From assembly GCA_964057225.1 (NCBI GenBank), contig OZ059898.1:11346001-11410000 (forward strand): a stretch of 64,000 nt of DNA. The letters run 5' to 3'. This document shows, one piece after another, positions 48,141 through 57,500 of this stretch (position 1 is the stretch's first letter; each line of letters opens with the position of its first letter). Both the position numbers and the translations under genes were made by a program. The stretch is from Auanema rhodensis (taxonomy: Eukaryota > Nematoda > Chromadorea > Rhabditida > Rhabditidae). The notes beneath the pieces were generated by a model. The model saw only the letters and a list, made by a program, of their open reading frames with translations. It was not told the DNA's origin and made no database searches.

Positions 48141-48206
48141 CGAACCTACGCGGGCAGAGCCCAATTGATTTCTAGTCAATCTCCTTAACCACTCGGACAT
48201 GACTGC
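48141..48206 (-). pseudogene. 5' part of the tRNA-Ser gene split by MULE2
   Basis: Equivalent to 44713-44778. Confidence 0.9.
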
Positions 48207-49447
48207 TTGTAAAAGGAATATACTTTACACTTAAAGTGATAGACGCAATGATTTCGTACATATAGGAATTAGATCAGAAAGCATCAAAAAATTGATTTCT
48301 CATGCAAAATATTCGCAGTCAGCAGGATTCGAACCTACGCGGGCAGAGCCCAATTGATTTCTAGTCAATCTCCTTAACCACTCGGACATGACTGCTTGTA
48401 AAAGGAATATACTTTACAGTTAAAGTGATAGACGCAATGATCTCGTACTTTTTGGAATAAGATCAAAAGGGATCATAAAATTGATTTCTCATGCAAAATA
48501 TTCGCAGTCAGCAGGATTCGAACCTACGCGGGCAGAGCCCAATTGATTTCTAGTCAATCTCCTTAACCACTCGGACATGACTGCTTGTAAAAGGAATATA
48601 CTTTACAGTTAAAGTGATAGACGCAATGATCTCGTACTTTTTGGAATAAGATCAAAAGGGATCATAAAATTGATTTCTCATGCAAAATATTCGCAGTCAG
48701 CAGGATTCGAACCTACGCGGGCAGAGCCCAATTGATTTCTAGTCAATCTCCTTAACCACTCGGACATGACTGCTTGTAAAAGGAATATACTTTACACTTA
48801 AAGTGATAGACGCAATGATTTCCTACATATAGGAATTAGATCAGAAAGCATCAAAAAATTGATTTCTCATGCAAAATATTCGCAGTCAGCAGGATTCGAA
48901 CCTACGCGGGCAGAGCCCAATTGATTTCTAGTCAATCTCCTTAACCACTCGGACATGACTGCTTGTAAAAGGAATATACTTTACACTTAAAGTGATAGAT
49001 GCAATGATTTCGTACATATAGGAATTAGATCAGAAAGCATCAAAAAATTGATTTCTCATGCAAAATATTCGCAGTCAGCAGGATTCGAACCTACGCGGGC
49101 AGAGCCCAATTGATTTCTAGTCAATCTCCTTAACCACTCGGACATGACTGCTTGTAAAAGGAATATACTTTACAGTTAAAGTGATAGACGCAATGATCTC
49201 GTACTTTTTGGAATAAGATCAAAAGGGATCATAAAATTGATTTCTCATGCAAAATATTCGCAGTCAGCAGGATTCGAACCTACGCGGGCAGAGCCCAATT
49301 GATTTCTAGTCAATCTCCTTAACCACTCGGACATGACTGCTTGTAAAAGTAATATACTTTACAGTTCAAGTGATAGACGCAATGATCTCGTACTTTTTGG
49401 AATAAGATCAAATGGGATCAAAAAATTGATTTCTCATGCAAAATATT

Positions 49448-49462
49448 CGCAGTCAGCAGGAT
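49448..49462 (-). pseudogene. 3' end of a tRNA-Ser gene split by element B
   Basis: Fifteen bases of acceptor and T-stem up to the duplicated GGAT. The rest lies at 61543-61613. Confidence 0.9.
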
Positions 49463-49807
49463 CGTTCCATTCGGACTCCCCATATATGTAGCTGAAGGGT
49501 TAGAGCCAGACGACCAGAGGACCGAGGAATGGCTCCGCCTTCCCTCGTTCCCTTGGTCGGGAGTTCGCCTCTTAGCAAGCTCATGGACGGCTTGTAGTTT
49601 AGTCTTTATACTTATATTTATCTTATTGTAATGTATCTTTATCTTTGTATATTATTGTTGTAGTTTCATGCCAATAAATCTTTCTCTCTTTTATCTTATG
49701 ATTGACCTTATGCTCTTTATTCCTTACCGCTACACCAAGGAATACTATGTGCGTCATAGTATAAACTACAATGGTTTATATTATCGACGCAGGAGCATAA
49801 CGGAACG
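49463..49807 (+). repeat. 5' LTR of element B
   Basis: 345 bp. Shares its first 12 bases and its last 13 (gcataacggaacg) with the family A LTRs, while the middle is different. AATAAA at 49673-49678 is a candidate polyadenylation signal. Near the 3' end are two short hairpins: ATACTATG with CATAGTAT, and TATAAAC with GTTTATA. Confidence 0.95.
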
Positions 49808-49820
49808 TGGAGGTTCCACC
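49808..49820 (+). other. Primer-binding site of element B, tRNA-Gln type
   Basis: TGGAGGTTCCACC, complementary over 13 nt to the 3' end of eukaryotic tRNA-Gln plus CCA, with no gap to the LTR. Identical to the family A PBS. Confidence 0.82.
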
Positions 49821-51550
49821 TCGAACTCATCTTTTGGAAAAAAAAAAAAATTTTTTTTTATTGTAAAAGTCCATTTTTGCATTCTAAATTATAAATCCTC
49901 CACTTGAAACAACAAAATGAAGGCGCCAATTTGTTTTAAGGTACAGATACAAGGGATCTCGCTTAAATGCGAGATAGGACCAATAAAATTTTCGCCCGCC
50001 GTCCTCAATTTAAAACCGTCTGAATGTCCACCCTTTTCTTTATCGTATCTTGTACCGCTTCTCATGCCATTTTGAGGACGTTTGGATTGAAATAGAGGAC
50101 AATTTCGCCAAACGAGAAATTATAATTGTTCACATTTTTTTTGGGCATAGAGAAGTTTGATTATTGGAACAAAAATGTATAAGACGCGCGCAATTGATTA
50201 TAGTTTGTATATTTTGTGGTCAGGACTAGAATTTTGAAATATTATTATATTCAGACGTAAAAGACCATTTTACATATTATTTTGCGGGAAACCAAAAACG
50301 GTTACATAAATTGAATATAAAAAGAGACCACACTAGTCCGAAAAAGCCTGGTAAATCTGCAATAAGACTTCTCAGCTCTTAATTGACAGTCAGGTCAAGT
50401 TGGCGGAAGCATAACTGCTACGGATTTTATCCCCGTAGATTATGTCACCTTCCTCAAATCATTTCGTTGTTTCAACTCATAAGATACCCCTTATTTCCTA
50501 CAGTAATCCTAAGTAAATGGGAAATGTTTAAAAATAGACGTATTTTTCTCATTTTCAAAAAGAAATTCGCTTAGGAAAACGCACTTTTGCTTATTTTGAT
50601 CAAGAAAAAGGACAGCCTTTTCAATAACTCTCCTCAAACCTCATTAGCATGCACAATGTCGAAAACATTTTGAGCAAAACATGCTATTTAAGGGAAAAAG
50701 AATGAGGAAAAGATTGAAAACATAAGTCCATTTTCTTGACGAAAACAGAGCAAAGCGCATAAAAATAAAAACACAGAGTACAAACTTTATTCAGTCAATA
50801 CCCATATTTGATTTGCAACCGAGTTCGAAACTCAGAGGCAAGAAACATAGGAGTTTCGCTCGCAATTAAATCTTCACTATATTCTAAACCTCGCGAAACC
50901 CTAAGTTCCAAACCAAATAATGAGTCATCATAAACAATATAGATTTTAAACAATAATCTATATAATAAATAATAATAAAAATAACTCTTTTCCTGGTACC
51001 AGGCCCAAGGACGTGCGGTTAATAAACCGGCCCTACCATTATATACATGAGCGCATAGATCAACTAAGCACCTTCGACCAACAAGCTCCACTTCGGGAGC
51101 TACATCTACGAAGGTGGCAAAGTTTATATGGCCCTGCCCCAAATAATACATTTGGAGATCTTCGATAAGCTAAAGTAATCAAATAATCAAACATAAAATG
51201 GAGATACACAAACCATCAAAATTATATCAGGATGTGGCCTATAAGCCAAAACTCCTTCTCCATCGTATTCAACGATGGATTCGTATAATTTCCACAGGAC
51301 ATAAGTCATGCCAGTGGGATTATAACGTTGGAAATCCATTTTTTTTTCTTTCTTTCTTTTCTTTTCTTTTGTTTCTAACCTTAAAATAAATGTCCAAAGG
51401 CCGCAAAAGTACAAAGGGGACGACATGAATAAAGTTTTTTCTGAAGATTCTAGAGCAGTAAGAAAACAAAATTAGAGGAAAGTGCAAGAGCGGATAAAAA
51501 TAGTTTTTGAGAAGAGATAAACATCATTAACTATAATAAGCTTACGGTAG
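49821..51550 (+). other. Long 5' leader of element B
   Basis: 1.7 kb with no supported gene; small frames here do not align with family A. Shared nucleotide blocks: about 50219 (GTCAGGACTAG), 50335 (AGTCCGAAAAAGCCTG), 50390 (GTCAGGTC), 50408 (AAGCATAA), 50424-50456 (GGATTTTATCCCC, then TATGTCACCTTCCTCA) and 51544-51558 (ACGGTAGATAGGCGG, compare ACGGTAGTAGGCGG in A). Likely RNA elements for packaging or translation. Several ATGs occur, so ribosome scanning to a downstream start would be hindered. Confidence 0.6.
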
Positions 51551-54500
51551 ATAGGCGGAGTCAGATTGGTGGCCACGATTTGGAAAACTCCCTCTCATTT
51601 ACCCTCCGCATCGCCCAGCGAAGCACGACTATCCTATTGCTCCCGAATCTCTCTCTCTCCCAACACACATCTAAAAGAATCTCACGCACCTTACATCAAC
51701 ATCCCACACGTAGCTCACCATTCTCGGTTTTTCCAAACCAAAAGTCCTACAAAGGTGGCCAAAAGATTCTCATCGGCTTTCCCAGCCCTTTACCCGTCCG
51801 ATATCAACAGTGACGCTACTGTCGCAAGTCGTACCCGAAGCCGCACCCGACTTCTCAGTGTTCAAATAGAAGAACCGCACCAACCAGACGAGAAGCCGAA
51901 GCCGCAAGTCGACAAGTTCTATACTCCCCGAGAAGGTACATATTCACCTTCTGACGACACCGACGAAGACCCGGACTTCATCATAGCCGACGACAGCACT
52001 CAAACTCCAACTACAAATCCCAAGGTACGCTCAGTTGATACTAATAAAAATTTGCGAAAAATTCAAAAGAAAAAGCCGACAACCGCATCTGCCTCACCGG
52101 TAACCCCAGACCCAAACGCGTCGAACTTATCAGTTATCACTGATAACGCACCTTCCCCATCCCTCGGGTTAACACAAAGCCCGCAAGCGTCTTCCACGCC
52201 TATTAATCAACCACATTCGCTAACTTTAGAACCCACCCAACTTAGTGACAACCCTTCAACCTTATCAAAAATCACTGATAAGATCAAAAAGAATATCCCT
52301 AATAAGCGGAAGACAAAAACACCCAGTAAGCGCGCAACAGAAACTTTGTCAGCAGAAGCCAGCCTCGAAGGCATACAAGAAGCTTCACCCTTATCATTAA
52401 CAACTGATAAGTTTAAAAACAAAAGATCTTTAACAAATCGACTGATAAAGATTTTAAACTTATCCCCAGGCGATAAAACAACACCCGGCGGAACAGCAAA
52501 ACCCCGGTTTTCTTCACATAATCCTAATCTTAACAGATCAGATAGTGCGATCCCTAGCTCACGATCAACTGATAGAACATCGCCTCAGGCATCTGGTAAA
52601 GTCATCCAGGTTCCAAGAGCCCGTTTCGCAACAACTACGCCTATAATAGGCTCCTCTAGCAGAAACCCTAAGGCAATAGAAAACACTCATCAAGATCCAA
52701 CAGGGAGCGAAGTGATAATATCACCTATCACATACCCTGAGGGCATCTCATCCGAAATGACCGAAACATCACGGCTTCCAGGAGCGGGTAAATCTACCAT
52801 TGCTCAGGCATTAAGCTCCCCATATTGCCCTATATACGACGGAAGTCGCAACTTTAGAGACTTCGTGGCCAAGTTTAACACCTTTGCAAACGCCTTAGGC
52901 TTAGTTATGCCCGAAAGATTAACAATCTTACCATTACTTCTCAAAAACGAACGAGCTGAAGAAGCTTATACACAGCTTAGCGATACTATCAAGACATCTG
53001 GCTCGTGGAATACTCTCATCGAAGAACTTACCTCTAGGCTATGCCCAGAGTATAATCAAGATCCGGCGCTGATAACGCTACAGAATTCCACCCAAGGCGA
53101 GCTATCAGTGGATGGATTCGCACAAACTTTACGAAGCCTAAGCTTAAACGCTTTCTCCCATACAGACCCACACAAGGACCATATCCTTAGATCTACCTTT
53201 CTACGCGGTCTCAAAAACACAATACGCCCGGGGGTAATCAGAGCTAAACCAAAAACGTTTGCCGAGGCAATTGATAATGCCAGATGGGAGGAATCAATTG
53301 CTAACCAAGTAGCCGACCCTCAGGCGCTACTGGTTAACGCAATCGATAGAACATTCCCTCCCAGGCGCGACACCGGAAGGCGAGGAATCGGCAGAGGCTA
53401 TCAATCATTTAACAATAGAAACTACCAAAATTATCAAAATTATCAAAGTTATCAAAATTCATCAAATAATCAGAAACCACAAAATCTGCAAAATTCTTTC
53501 GCAAGAAACCGCAATCTTGGTAATCGCGGTAGAAATTTCTCAAATCCAAATTGGTATCAAAGAAATAACAACTTATCACGTAATCAGGAGAGTGATAACC
53601 GTCAACGCGGTAATAATCCCTTCAGGGGAAACAACAATAATAGAGGTAGAGGAAGAGGCTCAAGAGTCAATAATTTGACCTTGATATCCCCCTTAACACT
53701 AGCAGTAGCTTTATCAGTGATCTTATCACTAATCACTATAACTGATGCTTATCAGATGTGCACTAAAGCTACAGGTGGAGCCCTCCTTATACCCCCACCC
53801 CTGAGGAAATGCACAATACCACCTACCAAACATGTCCTCCGCACAAACATACATCTGTATACAAGAAACCAGACGGCTCACGAATGGGATTCATGGCGAT
53901 GTTCAAAAGAAATACATAAAATATGCATCAGGGATTTGCTATTTTTAAGAGATCATAACTCCTCCATTGTTCGAATTGAGCCAACAACAGAAAACGAATG
54001 TAGACTGGCTGTCCGCGACCGTAAATGGAAATCAGAAGACCTGATTAAATTGGATAGCTTGACATACGCGACAACCGAACCTACATTCTCTCCAGCGCGC
54101 TCATTCAATTACGAACAATGCGAAGAAAAAGAACGACTGGTTTTGGAAAGAGGCGTTATGACCAGGATGCCAGACGACACCATATTGACAAATCTATTAC
54201 TCAATACGGAAGGCTGTCTTGCACATCATGGCCAATGCGCATCCAATACTTCAATGATCATCTGGGAAATCCAATCATACGAACAGAGATGCAACTATAT
54301 AGACATGAGCGAATATGATGCCATCATTGGAGACAGCATAATACTGATTCCCAATACGCAGTCAGCCCTTGTTATCGACAATAAACAAATTCCAAAACAG
54401 ATTACATCATGTTTTTCGCAACCTATATTTCAATCAACCACGGGCAATTATATACTCTTTCCCAAATATCCAAATGACAGTAATATACACAACTTAATTG

Positions 54501-57500
54501 AAAGAGAATATCAAAAGTTGCCAGCTAAGCGTCAAAAAAGGGCTATAGCGCACTGCGCACTGCAATTGGACGAAAGCTGGATAAAAGAACAAGAAGACTA
54601 CGAAACTTTAACATTGAACATATGCCCATACCCATTTTTACGTCCAGTAATGAGTAACCCTGGGATATCACAAATAATTCCTATAATTCGAGCCAGACGG
54701 ACGATAGATCCAACATATTCTATCGTTAAGTGGATCTCAGCACATCCCGAGCAGTTCAAATTCTTCCTACGAAGCACTACTTCGGATAGATCAATAGAAA
54801 GATTCTTGAAAATATATGAATTCTACGACCCAGAAGAAGCAATGCTTCAATTCTTCGCCCAAAAAGAACTGGCAGCTACCACAAGAGGAGCCGTTAAATA
54901 CCTCACCTCCCTGCAACTTTTAGAGCAGATAGGCGACAGATTAACAGCAGAAGAATTTGACGAAAAAATACTCACAAAAGAAGGAAGTTATCGAGAGCGA
55001 ACCGAAAGTATAGCGCTCGAGTTGGCATTTACACCGACCATTTTCGCTCAAAATAACATGTCGGTGCCATCAAAACAAGAAGTTTTGAAAGCATTTGTAA
55101 ACATGCCGCCAACCAGGCCCGTATTATCAACTAATAACGAAAAGGAACAACTGATTATTAAAGAAACAATTGACCTATATCACCAAGTCCTCAAACTACG
55201 TACAATAAAACCCAATCGAACAGCGGCAAGAGCAGACGATGAAAGATTTCGACATCTGCCTGTACCAACTATTATCCTGCCGGATATAGAGAAATTATAT
55301 CGAGATATGGAGAATAATTTTGGTATACCTGTGGGGCCCCATCAACAAACAAAAAGTCCTAACAAATATACACGAAATCTTCTCATTCAAACCTTTCTAC
55401 CGCTACTAGAGGATAAAAGAACACCTCCCTACTCAACCAGACGCCTGACAGACAAAACTGAATATATAACGACAACAACGGAAGTAACAAAGCTAATCCA
55501 GGACCCTCAAACAACGCCAGAGATCGATACAACTCAAGCCATAACATCCACGCGCGCGCCAACAACGGTTACATTAATATATGGTGTTCACAAAGAACAG
55601 CCTATTACTACGTTTGCAACGGTCACAGATATGTCTTTAAGATCGCAAAGAAAGCAGAGAACGTCATCACCACCTTTGGAGATTGAAACGAAAGCAGTAC
55701 AAGCGCAAGCACATTATATAGGCTCCAAAGTAAATAACGAGATACAATATAAACAGAATATATCTCAGAGAATAGCGCAAGATCATCTACAATATGCAAC
55801 CACTCTTATACAGGAAGAATTGCAAAAGCATTTTATGGAATCTTACGAATCCATATGCGAGATACAAAATAGATATCTCGAGTTGTGGCGTTCAATTCTC
55901 CAAATAGAGCCAACCATAGCAATGAGAACAATCCTTGGCAGAGAAGACATAGCAGCGCGTTTCGTGGGCAGCGAAATAGTTCATGTTCATATATGCCTAC
56001 CAATAGAGCCTAAAACCGTTCACCACTCTCATAAAATCAATGAAACATGTTACTTAGAGACACCAGTAACAACAGAAGACAACAAATTATATTTCGCAGC
56101 ACCGGGATCAAGAGATTTACTCTTGTACGGGAAAGAAATCGACTGCGAACACGTATCAACTGATATTTATGAGAAAAACGGGGAATGGATGAACATTAAT
56201 GGGTCTGCGGAAGTCAATCCCATCACACTTTTTGATGGAGCTCACCAACATAAAGTTACGCCTTTAAAATTCACAGGTGCTCATCTTTATACTAATCTTT
56301 CATCAAGAGTCTATTCAATGACTACCGCAATAGCGTACGGAGCTAGTTTAGCTTCAATACGACAAAATCACGTACTAAATACGATCCACAACGACCCAAA
56401 GATAACGTCAGCCTTTATTCTTTTGAAAAAGGGCAGCGATTATATTTCGAAAGCAACTGAGTTCACAACTACAGCCTGGAATAGCATAAAACAATTCTTA
56501 ATGGGGACAATTGAAAGAACCTTAATATTAATAGGATCTACTGTTCTAATCATTGCAGCAATCATAATTACCATCTTTGCCGGAAAATTCTACTTTTTCA
56601 AAGCAATGCCACTACCAGTCATGCATATTCAAAAAGCAGACAACGAGCCCCCAGGCTACGAGGAAACATTAGAACTCGTTAGCCGCCCAGACCAACCAAT
56701 GCCAGAAAATATAATGAAGCAGTATTACCCGGCGCTCGTAACATTCATTCCACTAGCAATACCATTTATTGCTTTTATTAAATCAAAAGAAACAAAGCTA
56801 CCTCTTATCTATATATCAGTGGAAGATAAGCTGATATTAGCTTTATGGGATTCAGGCTCGTCAGTCTCATATGTCAGGCTATCGACATTAAAATACCTGA
56901 ACATGGCTCAACACGTCAAAAAGCGACGACTAGTGGCAATGGCAGCAAACAAAACAACGTTTACATTATACGGAAAAATAAATTTAAACATCGAAATTGC
57001 TGGCTATGAGATAGAACATACCTTTTTGGTCTCAAATGACTGTGATTGCCCAGCCCCTGCTCTTATTGGGATGGACTTTATGAGCACGCTCGACAGTGAA
57101 AACATTGATGTCAGTTTAAAACCATCGAAAAAGATGCTAGAGATCGGAAATTACGCACTCCCTTTAATTGAACAGGACGCCATTAAACAAACGGCAATAA
57201 CAGTAAATATCATCAATTTGAAGAAAAGAATCATACAACCCGACGAAGAGTCCACTATTCCAATCAAAGCTGATAGACCACTTAAATCAAACGAAGTGGT
57301 AATCTTAGGAGACAACGGAAATGCATTAGCTTCAAGTTATCCAACAGCTTTCCGTGAGACAAGTGGAGTATATGTAGTTTTCCGTAACAATACGGACAAA
57401 ACATTAGCTATGGAAGCTAATTCAGTCATAGGGCAGGCAACAATAGGAGAAGTACCAAGCTGGCAAACAATACAAGAAGACCCTATGCAACCATATATTC

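Larger units (their letters stand above)
48141..49462 (-). tRNA. tRNA-Ser-AGA: Array segment 6: 6 tRNA-Ser(AGA) genes
   Basis: Begins with the 48141-48206 remainder of the gene split by MULE2. Complete genes: 48314, 48503, 48692, 48881, 49070, 49259. The gene starting at 49448 is cut by element B at GGAT. Spacers are of the right-half class. The run with gatttcctacatatagg and agatgcaatg spacers recurs at 63.3-63.6 kb in segment 7. Confidence 0.96.

Noticed and set aside
49668..49907. 79-codon frame across the 5' LTR end of element B
   Set aside because: Crosses LTR, PBS and a homopolymer run; no conservation with family A.
52770..52810. GAGKST/GAGKTT near the capsid start as a Walker A nucleotide-binding loop
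   Set aside because: The first glycine of GxxxxGK[ST] is absent (Arg or Ser in its place) and no partner motif follows; conserved but not a P-loop by itself.
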